NCBI GenBank assembly: GCA_023451415.1 | Contig: JAEXZK010000111.1 | Span: 1-5,984 of the forward strand | Reading direction: 5' to 3' | DNA from: Bacillota bacterium | GTDB lineage: Bacteria > Bacillota > Clostridia > Oscillospirales > Ruminococcaceae | Length of the DNA stretch: 5,984 nucleotides | Part shown: piece after piece, positions 1 to 5,297 of the stretch | How positions within the stretch are numbered: the first letter of the stretch is position 1 | How the letters are laid out: the number at the start of each line of letters is the position of its first letter | Made by a program: the position numbers and the translations under genes | Notes under the pieces: generated by a model | Told to the model about the DNA's origin: nothing | The model's database searches: none | What the model saw: the letters and a program-made list of their open reading frames with translations, nothing else

Positions 1-860
1 CCCGGCTGCTGCCGGAGCTGAGCCGTTCAGCGGTGCAGAGCCTCTGCAAAAGCGGCGGCGTCCTCCTGGGCGGCCGCCCGGCGGACAAGAACGATCAGGT
101 GAAGGCTGGGATGGAGGTGCTGGTCCAGGCTCCGGACCCGGAGCCCATGGACGCCCAAGGGGAGGATATCCCTCTGGATATCGTCTACGAGGACGGCGAC
201 CTGCTGGTGGTCAACAAGCCCAAGGGGATGGTGGTCCATCCTGCGGCGGGCAACCACACTGGAACCCTGGTCAATGCCCTGCTCCACCACTGCGGAGATT
301 CCCTTTCCGGCATCGGCGGGGTGATCCGCCCCGGCATTGTCCACCGCATCGATAAGGACACTAGCGGCTTGCTTATTGTCGCCAAGAACGACGGGGCTCA
401 CCAGGCTCTTTCGGAGCAGATAAAGGCACACACCTTTACGCGCGAATATGCGGCGGTGGTCCACGGCCATTTTAAGGAAAACACCTTTACCGTTGACGCC
501 CCCATCGGCCGCAGCCAGACCGACCGCAAGAAGATGTGTGTCACAGACCGGAACTCCCGGCACGCTGTCACCCATGTGGAGGTGCTGGAGGAACTGCCCG
601 GCTTCTCTTATATCAAGTGCCGCCTGGAAACAGGCCGCACCCATCAGATCCGGGTGCATATGGCCTACCTGGGCCATCCGGTGGCAGGTGACAGGGTCTA
701 CGGGCCCAAGAAGAGCTCCGTGGATACCCAGGGGCAGTGTCTGCACGCCCGGACCATCGGTTTCAGGCATCCTTCCACCGGTGAGTGGATGGATTTTACC
801 TCACAGCTTCCGCCTTATTTTGAGGCGTTATTACAAAAGCTGCGCAACCAGAAGCGGTAA
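1..860 (+). CDS. RluA/RluD-family 23S rRNA-type pseudouridine synthase, 5' end cut by window
   Basis: This enzyme isomerises uridine to pseudouridine in structured RNA, for the RluD branch in large-subunit rRNA, in the cytoplasm. The reading frame is open from the first bases of the window. The residues encoded before the GTG at 33 (RLLPELSRSAVQSL) fit the start of an S4 RNA-binding domain, so that GTG is internal and the true start lies to the left. The S4 domain is followed by the synthase domain, with motif HRIDKDTSG whose catalytic aspartate codon is at 351-353. Further family motifs follow: GRTHQIRVH near 630-657, then a GHPVAGDRVYG-type segment. The TAA stop is at 858-860, 21 bases before the next gene, suggesting co-transcription. 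The S4 domain favours RluD or RluC over the RluA type; the exact target uridine cannot be told. A Bacillus equivalent would be YlyB. Family is near certain, substrate is inference. Confidence 0.95.
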   Translation, partial: RLLPELSRSAVQSLCKSGGVLLGGRPADKNDQVKAGMEVLVQAPDPEPMDAQGEDIPLDIVYEDGDLLVVNKPKGMVVHPAAGNHTGTLVNALLHHCGDSLSGIGGVIRPGIVHRIDKDTSGLLIVAKNDGAHQALSEQIKAHTFTREYAAVVHGHFKENTFTVDAPIGRSQTDRKKMCVTDRNSRHAVTHVEVLEELPGFSYIKCRLETGRTHQIRVHMAYLGHPVAGDRVYGPKKSSVDTQGQCLHARTIGFRHPSTGEWMDFTSQLPPYFEALLQKLRNQKR

Positions 861-881
861 TTCAACAGGAGGAAAAGGCTT

Positions 882-1724
882 ATGAACGCACAAGAAAAAC
901 TCGCTCTCCAGCGCACCGCCAATCAGGTGAGAAAGGGGATCGTCGAAGAAGTCTATTCGGCACAGTCGGGGCATCCCGGCGGGTCGCTGTCCATCGCCGA
1001 TATTATGACTTATTTGTATGAAAAAGAGCTGCGGATCGATCCTAAGAATCCCCGCTGGGAGGATCGCGACCGCATGGTGCTGTCCAAGGGGCATGTCTGC
1101 CCGGCCCTCTATGCGGCCCTGGCCATCAAGGGTTATTTCCCTGTGGAGGAACTGAAAACCTTCCGCAAGGTGGGTTCCCGGCTCCAGGGGCATCCGGACC
1201 TCAACAAGCTCCCGGGGGTGGATTTCTCCGCCGGCAGCCTGGGGCAGGGGATGTCCGCCGCTGTGGGCATGGCTCTGGCCGGCAAGCTGGGCGGCAAGGA
1301 CTACCGGGTATATACCATCCTGGGCGACGGAGAGCTCCAGGAGGGACAGGTCTGGGAATCCGCCATGTTTGCAGGCAGCCGGGGGCTGGATAACCTTTGC
1401 TACATTGTAGACAACAACAACCTCCAGATCGACGGCAGCCTGGAGGATGTCTGCTCCCCCTATCCCATCGACGAAAAATTCCGCGCCTTCCAGTATGAGA
1501 CCATCAATATTGACGGCCACGACTTTGACCAGATCGAAGCCGCCTTCCAGAAGGCCAAAACCATCAAGGGCAAGCCCACCGTTATCATCGCCAAGACCAT
1601 CAAGGGCAAGGGGATTTCCTTTATGGCGGACAACGCCGCCTGGCATGGCAGCGCCCCCAACGGGGAGCAATACGCCGTGGCGATGGCGGACCTGAAGAAA
1701 ATCGACGAGGCTCTGGCCGGATAA
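882..1724 (+). CDS. Transketolase, N-terminal (diphosphate-binding) subunit
   Basis: This 280-residue protein is the first half of a split transketolase, the cytoplasmic thiamine-diphosphate enzyme that moves two-carbon ketol units between sugar phosphates in the non-oxidative pentose phosphate pathway. Seen in the sequence: SGHPGGSLS with His31, SKGH with His71, GHP with His104, and the cofactor and metal motif starting GDGE at 148-151 and ending in the asparagines at 178-180 (VDNNN). The chain stops after this domain, where a single-chain enzyme of about 660 residues would continue. The start is the ATG at 882, nine bases after a perfect AGGAGG at 867-872. The C-terminal subunit follows after 13 bases. 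Split transketolases of this layout are common in Clostridia and archaea. Some split homologues act on other sugars, so substrate is inferred from family only. Confidence 0.95.
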   Translation: MNAQEKLALQRTANQVRKGIVEEVYSAQSGHPGGSLSIADIMTYLYEKELRIDPKNPRWEDRDRMVLSKGHVCPALYAALAIKGYFPVEELKTFRKVGSRLQGHPDLNKLPGVDFSAGSLGQGMSAAVGMALAGKLGGKDYRVYTILGDGELQEGQVWESAMFAGSRGLDNLCYIVDNNNLQIDGSLEDVCSPYPIDEKFRAFQYETINIDGHDFDQIEAAFQKAKTIKGKPTVIIAKTIKGKGISFMADNAAWHGSAPNGEQYAVAMADLKKIDEALAG

Positions 1725-1737
1725 GGAGTGTGCAGCA

Positions 1738-2688
1738 ATGAGTGAACTGAAGAAAAAAGCGACCCGCGAAAGCTACGGCGAGGCTCTGGTGGAGCTGGCC
1801 GCTACCAATGATAAGGTGATTGTTTTTGATGCCGACCTGGCCGCGGCCACCAAGACGGGTATGTTTAAAAAGGCCTGTCCTCAGCGGTTCTTTGACTGCG
1901 GCATCGCCGAGGGCAATATGACTGTTATGGCTGCGGGGGCCTCTACCTGCGGATATATCCCCTTTGTCAGCAGCTTTGCCATGTTTTCCGCGGGCCGCGC
2001 CTATGAGATGGTCCGCAATTCCATCGGCTATCCCCATCTCAATGTGAAGATCGGCGCTACCCACGCCGGTATTTCGGTGGGTGAGGACGGGGCCACCCAC
2101 CAGTGCAACGAGGACATCGCCCTGATGCGGGAGATCCCCGGCATGGTGGTGCTCAACCCCGCTGACGATGTGGAGGCCCGGGCCGCCGTGGCCGCCGCCG
2201 TGGAGTATGTCGGCCCCGTCTACCTGCGCTTTGGCCGTCTGGCGGCCCCTGTGTTCAACGATCCGGACAGCTACCATTTTGAGCTTGGCAAGGGCATCAC
2301 CCTGCGGGACGGCAAGGACGTGACTATTGTGGCCACCGGTATGCTGGTGTACGAAGCCCTCCAGGCGGCGGAAGCCCTGGCCGGGGAGGGGATCTCCGCG
2401 CGGGTCATCAACATCCACACCATCAAGCCTATCGATAAGGAATTGCTGGTAAAGGCCGCCAAAGAGACCGGCGTCCTGGTCACCGCCGAGGAACATTCCA
2501 TCATCGGGGGGCTGGGCAGCGCGGTCCTTGAGGCCATTGCGGAGGAGTGCCCGGCGCCTGTGGTGCGCATCGGCGTCAAGGATGTATTCGGCCATTCCGG
2601 CAAGGGCGCGGAGCTCCTCAAGGAGTTTGGCCTTTGCGCCGAAAACATTGTGGCGGAAACGAAGCGTGCTCTCGGTCTGAAAAAGTAA
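1738..2688 (+). CDS. Transketolase, C-terminal (pyrimidine-binding) subunit
   Basis: This 316-residue protein supplies the second half of the split transketolase and should assemble with the preceding subunit, because the active site forms between the two. It has a pyrimidine-binding domain (about residues 5-170) followed by a transketolase C-terminal domain (about 185-305). Glu58 in GIAEGNM is the expected glutamate that activates the thiamine pyrimidine ring. GEDGATHQ at 115-122 matches the family GEDGPTHQ motif with alanine for proline and keeps the substrate-binding histidine (121). The start is supported by AAGGAG at 1723-1728, which overlaps the stop codon of the upstream gene, so translation of the two subunits is probably coupled and balanced. 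Their combined length of 596 residues is a little under a fused enzyme. Activity on the usual pentose pathway sugars is inference. Confidence 0.95.
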   Translation: MSELKKKATRESYGEALVELAATNDKVIVFDADLAAATKTGMFKKACPQRFFDCGIAEGNMTVMAAGASTCGYIPFVSSFAMFSAGRAYEMVRNSIGYPHLNVKIGATHAGISVGEDGATHQCNEDIALMREIPGMVVLNPADDVEARAAVAAAVEYVGPVYLRFGRLAAPVFNDPDSYHFELGKGITLRDGKDVTIVATGMLVYEALQAAEALAGEGISARVINIHTIKPIDKELLVKAAKETGVLVTAEEHSIIGGLGSAVLEAIAEECPAPVVRIGVKDVFGHSGKGAELLKEFGLCAENIVAETKRALGLKK

Positions 2689-2718
2689 TTTCGCATAACG
2701 AGAAGGGCGGTGGCTGTT

Positions 2719-3057
2719 ATGAAGCGTCCCATCCGGGGGCTCCATATAGCCATCGCCCTTTTGGCGTTTTGCTATCTTTTATTGTGGGGATTTGGCCCCC
2801 GGCCGGACGTCCCAGAGGCGGCGAACTTTGACAGCATGACCACGGAGGAATTCCTGCGGTATGCGTCTTTGGATATCAATTCCGCCACCCGTGAAGAGCT
2901 GATGGAGCTGCCCGGCATCGGGGAGAACCTGGCGGAGGCCATCCTGGAATACCGCGACGCCCACGGACCGTTCACCTCCCTGGAGGAATTGGAGGAGGTC
3001 CCGGGCATGGGGCAGAAGCGGCTGGATGAGGTGAAAAGGTATCTCCGCACAGGGTAG
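2719..3057 (+). CDS. Short ComEA-like membrane-anchored helix-hairpin-helix protein
   Basis: The 112-residue product has an N-terminal membrane segment (about residues 8-25, after a basic KRPIR start), a short linker, and a ComEA-type tandem helix-hairpin-helix domain (about 51-110). The two hairpins are visible as ELPGIGENLAEAIL and EVPGMGQKRLDEV. Such domains bind double-stranded DNA non-specifically, and ComEA receives DNA at the cell surface during competence. Bacillus ComEA is near 200 residues and carries an SLBB domain between membrane anchor and DNA-binding domain. That domain is absent here, so a role in DNA uptake is a guess. I prefer the ATG at 2719 to the in-frame GTG at 2710, because the only purine-rich stretch (AAGGGCGGTGG, 2703-2713) is too close to the GTG. 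It follows the transketolase gene by 30 bases and is likely the last gene of the run. Confidence 0.85.
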   Translation: MKRPIRGLHIAIALLAFCYLLLWGFGPRPDVPEAANFDSMTTEEFLRYASLDINSATREELMELPGIGENLAEAILEYRDAHGPFTSLEELEEVPGMGQKRLDEVKRYLRTG

Positions 3058-3079
3058 AGGGGAGCCATCCGGACAGGGG

Positions 3080-3226
3080 TCAGCGCTTGCGGCCGTCCTT
3101 TGAGTCATCCGGAGTTTTGTCATCCCCGCCTTGCTGGGGGATAAGGACCTCCAGCGGCGAGTGGAGCTCCGTGCCCGGGTCAACGCGGGCGTTGTTGCCG
3201 TGAAGGATGCGTTTTTTCTGTTCCAT
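3080..3226 (-). CDS. Hypothetical 48-residue charged protein
   Basis: This small gene reads leftward from an ATG at 3226-3224 to a TGA at 3082-3080. Support comes from a strong ribosome binding site, AGGGAGG on the - strand at 3240-3234, seven bases before the ATG, and from its place 19 bases after a same-strand gene. The product begins MEQKKRILHGNNARVDPG, has a middle segment with the hydrophobic run LEVLIP, and ends in a polar tail rich in Asp, Lys and Arg. It has no membrane segment, cysteine or known motif, and the second half is probably disordered. I do not recognise the family. It could be a small partner or accessory of the helical protein encoded upstream, but only their position suggests this. 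It converges on the ComEA-like gene, with 22 bases between the stop codons. Confidence 0.6.
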   Translation of the reverse strand: MEQKKRILHGNNARVDPGTELHSPLEVLIPQQGGDDKTPDDSKDGRKR

Positions 3227-3245
3227 CTTTTTGCCTCCCTGGTTT

Positions 3246-3671
3246 TTACAAATAGCGCTTCATGATCTCGATATTCCGGCGCTGGGCATTGACCAGTTCG
3301 GTCCCCAGCTCACGGACGGAGCAGTCGATCATGGGGGAATGGTTGATGGCGCCCACCATCTCGGTGATGCCCATGGTGTTGCCCTGGATGACCATATCGG
3401 CGATGTGGGAGGCGCTGTGATTCACCATGCTGTTCCACTGGACTCCGGCCCATATCCCCGCCTTGGCCATGACGTCCTGTTCTTTGTAGTCCACCCCGCG
3501 GCTGCGCATCATCTGTTCGGCAGTGCGGGCGATAGCCTCCAGCTTGCCCTGATAAGAGGAAAGCTGGGCGGTGATATTGCTGTCGGTGATCTTGGGCATA
3601 ACAGTCTGGATAGAGTATATCCCGGTGTTGGCCCCTTGATAAATCCGCTGCAAAAGTTTTTCTTCCTGCAT
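3246..3671 (-). CDS. Hypothetical helical, methionine-rich protein of 141 residues
   Basis: I do not recognise this protein. The sequence suggests an all-helical chain with helices around residues 2-22, 30-57, 66-98 and 116-140, separated by short turns with Pro or Gly (Pro26, Gly59, Pro113). That pattern resembles a four-helix bundle of the ferritin-like or CotF-like kind. No ExxH iron motif is present, so metal binding is not supported. Methionine is frequent (11 of 141), and two histidines (85, 89) with Asp92 lie on the third helix. There is no signal peptide or membrane segment, so it is probably cytoplasmic, or in the spore if it is a coat-type protein. The start ATG at 3671-3669 is preceded on the - strand by GAGGTAG at a suitable distance. 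The opposite strand is open over the same stretch, but its His/Gly/Asp-rich translation looks like a shadow. Confidence 0.85.
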   Translation of the reverse strand: MQEEKLLQRIYQGANTGIYSIQTVMPKITDSNITAQLSSYQGKLEAIARTAEQMMRSRGVDYKEQDVMAKAGIWAGVQWNSMVNHSASHIADMVIQGNTMGITEMVGAINHSPMIDCSVRELGTELVNAQRRNIEIMKRYL

Positions 3672-3712
3672 GATTTGCTACCTCGGTTTCCGGTTGTTTG
3701 CAAATGCTGTTT

Positions 3713-3741
3713 GGGGAATCTCCCCGTATTTAGTATTACGG
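3713..3741 (-). other. Short inverted repeats in the leader of the helical-protein gene
   Basis: Two small inverted repeats lie side by side upstream of the - strand gene starting at 3671: GGGGA-ATC-TCCCC (3713-3725) and CCGTA, 8 bases, TACGG (3724-3741). Either could be a weak leader hairpin or a protein site. No convincing sigma-A, sigma-G or sigma-K promoter was found for this gene by eye. Confidence 0.25.
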
Positions 3742-3768
3742 AAAGGCGTCCTGAAATGCCGGGAAACC

Positions 3769-3802
3769 GCCGGAAAAAAACCGGCTAAAAACTTTCGTTT
3801 TT
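3769..3802. repeat. Inverted repeats with homopolymer tracts in the divergent region
   Basis: GCCGG and CCGGC (3769-3785) flank a run of seven A. They are followed by AAAAAC-TTTC-GTTTTT (3787-3802) leading into further T residues. Both can fold as short hairpins. They sit between the divergent - strand gene and the tRNA promoter. The second, with its T run, could weakly end transcription entering from the left. No gene reads into it from that side within the window, so function is unclear. Confidence 0.3.
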
Positions 3803-3827
3803 TTCTCCCAAAATGCGCAAAAATGTG

Positions 3828-3856
3828 TTGACATCTGGGGAGGGTTATAGTATAAT
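3828..3856 (+). promoter_or_regulatory. Consensus sigma-A promoter of the tRNA cluster
   Basis: TTGACA (3828-3833) and TATAAT (3851-3856) match the housekeeping consensus at all twelve positions and are spaced by exactly 17 bases. Transcription should begin near 3863, giving a leader of about 25 bases before tRNA-Asp. Within that leader GCTTG and CAAGC (3867-3882) can pair around a six-base loop. A full-consensus promoter fits the high constitutive output needed for tRNA genes. Confidence 0.93.
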
Positions 3857-3888
3857 AAATCTCGTCGCTTGGGAAGACAAGCCGATCT

Positions 3889-3965
3889 GGCCCGGTAGTT
3901 CAGTTGGTTAGAACGCTAGCCTGTCACGCTAGAGGTCGTGGGTTCGAGCCCCATTCGGGTCGCCA
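3889..3965 (+). tRNA. tRNA-Asp (anticodon GTC)
   Basis: This is a complete 77-base tRNA that decodes aspartate codons. The acceptor stem pairs GGCCCGG with TCGGGTC (two G-U pairs), with discriminator G and an encoded CCA end at 3963-3965. The anticodon stem pairs CTAGC with GCTAG around the loop CTGTCAC, with anticodon GTC at 3923-3925. The T arm has GTGGG, TTCGAGC, CCCAT. It is first of three tRNAs behind one promoter, with 22 bases before the next. Confidence 0.98.
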
Positions 3966-3987
3966 ATTTTCCCTTGCCAGGCGGCAT

Positions 3988-4063
<76 letters not shown>

Positions 4064-4067
4064 TTTT

Positions 4068-4143
4068 GCGGGTTTAGCTCATCTGGTAGAGCGCCACCTT
4101 GCCAAGGTGGAGGTAGCGAGTTCGAGCCTCGTAATCCGCTCCA
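4068..4143 (+). tRNA. tRNA-Gly (anticodon GCC)
   Basis: This is a complete 76-base tRNA for glycine codons GGC and GGT. Acceptor stem GCGGGTT pairs with AATCCGC (one G-U), discriminator T and encoded CCA end at 4143. The anticodon stem CCACC/GGTGG holds the loop TTGCCAA, with anticodon GCC at 4101-4103. It is the last tRNA of the cluster, and the terminator stem begins right after its CCA. No second copy of its 3' end is present in the window, so there is no sign of an integrated element. Confidence 0.98.
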
Positions 4144-4176
4144 AAAAGACAATCTCTTCGGAGGTTGTCTTTTTTT
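4144..4176 (+). terminator. Intrinsic terminator of the tRNA operon
   Basis: GACAATCTC (4148-4156) pairs with GAGGTTGTC (4161-4169), with one G-U pair, around a TTCG loop closed by C-G, the very stable UUCG tetraloop form. A run of seven T (4170-4176) follows and matching A residues precede, so the stem can extend. The leading A run means it could also work on the other strand. It starts directly after the CCA of tRNA-Gly. Confidence 0.95.
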
Positions 4177-4285
4177 GTGCGCATCAGCCCACTTTGCGGG
4201 TGGGCGCTTGGATTTAAGGCTGCGGGCTGAAATAGCCTGCATGACCGTTTTGATATTTATCTCGACGGCCCTGCCAAAGGTCTGA

Positions 4286-4335
4286 CTGGATAGCCCCAAC
4301 TTTTTGAAATCATACAGCTTAATGATACTATCCAG
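4286..4335. repeat. Spaced 8-base inverted repeat around a possible weak promoter
   Basis: CTGGATAG (4286-4293) and its exact complement CTATCCAG (4328-4335) are separated by 34 bases. Between and overlapping them lie TTGAAA (4304-4309) and, after 16 bases, TACTAT (4326-4331), a partial sigma-A match with the right arm covering the -10 box. This might be an operator pair around a promoter, or chance; there is no gene directly downstream. Confidence 0.3.
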
Positions 4336-4489
4336 ATGTGGATTTTTCTATCGTTTTCCAGCTTATTACGAAACAGCAGCGCCGGCCGCCCTCACATATT
4401 TAAGCAGCGGGCATCTGTCAGCATATATCGGACAAGTCCTCTTTGTTTGCTGGATGACGCATCCTGCGGGCAGGGAGGGCTGCTTTTTC

Positions 4490-4517
4490 ATATCTCCCCT
4501 TGTCCCGGTCATAGACT
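4490..4517 (+). promoter_or_regulatory. Candidate sigma-E (sporulation) promoter of cwlD
   Basis: CATAGACT at 4510-4517 matches the mother-cell sigma-E -10 consensus CATACAnT at all positions but one. Seventeen bases upstream is ATA within TTCATATC (4487-4494), close to the sigma-E -35 pattern. The predicted transcript would start near 4524, about 20 bases before the ATG at 4545. In Bacillus subtilis, cwlD is transcribed in sporulating cells, which fits. The match was made by eye from the remembered Bacillus consensus. Confidence 0.5.
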
Positions 4518-4532
4518 TTATCAATGAAGGAC

Positions 4533-4539
4533 GAGGTGA
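4533..4539 (+). promoter_or_regulatory. Ribosome binding site that sets the cwlD start
   Basis: GAGGTGA lies five bases before the ATG at 4545. The in-frame ATG at 4524 has no such site before it and falls about where the candidate sigma-E transcript begins. The downstream ATG is therefore the better start. Confidence 0.75.
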
Positions 4540-4544
4540 CAGGG

Positions 4545-5297
4545 ATGAAGGGGATACGAAAGTTTTATTTGATAGGGTTGGGAGCGGCTTTGGCAGCCGT
4601 GGTTCTGTTTTGCGGGTGGCTCACCGAAACACTGTATGTGGCCACCATGGGTACCGCGGCGGCGGTTCACCGCCCCAGGGTGGTGCTGGATGCAGGCCAC
4701 GGAGGATCCGACGGGGGCGCTGTGGGCAATGGCATTACCGAAAAGGAGATCAATCTTATCCTGGCCCAAAAGACAGAGCTTCTCTGCCGGATTTTTGGCT
4801 TCGAGGTGGTTATGACCCGGGAAGAGGATATTTCCATCCACGACCCGGACAAAAAAACCATCCGGGCACAGAAAAATTCCGACCTCCACAACCGTCTGGA
4901 GATGATGAAGGAGGAAGGACTTTGCGCGGTGGTGAGCATTCATCTCAACAAATTCCAGGAGTCGGCAATCCGGGGAGCACAGATTTTTTATTCCCCCAAT
5001 ACGCCGGAAAGCGAGGAACTGGCGGAGATTATTCAGAGCAGCGTCCGCACCTTTATCCAGCCGGACAACGGACGCAAGATCAAAAGGGCTGACAGCGCAC
5101 TCTTTTTGCTGTATAATAGCACTGTAAACCCCACCGTATTGGTGGAGTGCGGCTTCCTGTCCAATCCGGGCGAGGCGGAGCTGCTGAAGTCCGGGGAGCA
5201 CCAGGATAAGCTGGCTATGACCATCTGTTACTCCCTGATGAAGTTTAACAATCGGGAAGAGGGAACGATAGATGGCAGTGAGCAAGGTCAAGAGTAA
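4545..5297 (+). CDS. cwlD: N-acetylmuramoyl-L-alanine amidase, CwlD type (spore cortex)
   Basis: This 250-residue protein is an Amidase_3 family zinc enzyme that cuts the bond between N-acetylmuramic acid and L-alanine. CwlD removes peptide side chains so that a deacetylase (PdaA) can form muramic-delta-lactam, the mark recognised by germination lytic enzymes in the spore cortex. An uncleaved signal anchor (about residues 7-26) should hold it at the membrane with the enzyme outside. Expected zinc ligands are His52 in DAGHGG, Glu66 in TEKEIN and His133 in SIHLN. Glu201 in VECGFLSN is the expected catalytic glutamate. There is no separate wall-binding repeat, and the size is close to the 237 residues of Bacillus CwlD, which favours CwlD over vegetative amidases. 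An in-frame ATG at 4524 would add seven residues. The 3' end overlaps radA by 26 bases. Family is certain; the CwlD role is strongly favoured. Confidence 0.9.
   Translation: MKGIRKFYLIGLGAALAAVVLFCGWLTETLYVATMGTAAAVHRPRVVLDAGHGGSDGGAVGNGITEKEINLILAQKTELLCRIFGFEVVMTREEDISIHDPDKKTIRAQKNSDLHNRLEMMKEEGLCAVVSIHLNKFQESAIRGAQIFYSPNTPESEELAEIIQSSVRTFIQPDNGRKIKRADSALFLLYNSTVNPTVLVECGFLSNPGEAELLKSGEHQDKLAMTICYSLMKFNNREEGTIDGSEQGQE

Larger units (their letters stand above)
4177..4523. other. Non-coding stretch between tRNA terminator and cwlD
   Basis: No convincing gene was found in these roughly 350 bases on either strand. Open frames here either run through the tRNAs or have no ribosome binding site and give low-complexity products. 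What can be seen: a GCCCAC/GTGGGC hairpin with a seven-base loop (4187-4205), a spaced inverted repeat (4286-4335), GGATG-ACG-CATCC (4452-4464), a GCAG/CTGC stem followed by five T (about 4471-4489), and a candidate sigma-E promoter at the right end. It could hold a small RNA or simply an upstream regulatory region; nothing here matches an RNA family I know. Confidence 0.5.

Noticed and set aside
33..35. GTG as the start of the pseudouridine synthase
   Set aside because: The frame stays open to the left edge, and the upstream residues match the S4 domain start, so the gene is cut by the window.
831..1670. 279-residue open frame on the - strand over the transketolase N-terminal gene
   Set aside because: It is a shadow of a well-supported forward gene, lacks motifs, and would cross the junction with the preceding gene.
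1621..2745. 374-residue open frame on the - strand over the transketolase C-terminal gene
   Set aside because: It is a shadow created by GC-rich codon use in the real gene; it has no family motifs, and the forward frame is a clear transketolase subunit.
3066..3113. CATCCGGA occurring twice (3066-3073 and 3106-3113)
   Set aside because: It is only eight bases, and one copy lies inside the small - strand gene; no further copies or structure suggest a repeat family.
3207..3788. 193-residue open frame on the + strand opposite the helical protein gene
   Set aside because: The product is rich in His, Gly and Asp as expected for an antisense shadow, and has no good ribosome binding site. The - strand frame has both a ribosome binding site and a regular helical pattern.
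4068..4143. tRNA-Gly 3' end as an attachment site of an integrated element
   Set aside because: No repeat of the tRNA 3' end, integrase gene or compositional shift is seen downstream.
4304..5092. 262-residue open frame on the + strand overlapping the start of cwlD
   Set aside because: It covers most of cwlD in a different frame, lacks a ribosome binding site, and gives a Gly/Arg-rich product typical of an out-of-frame reading.
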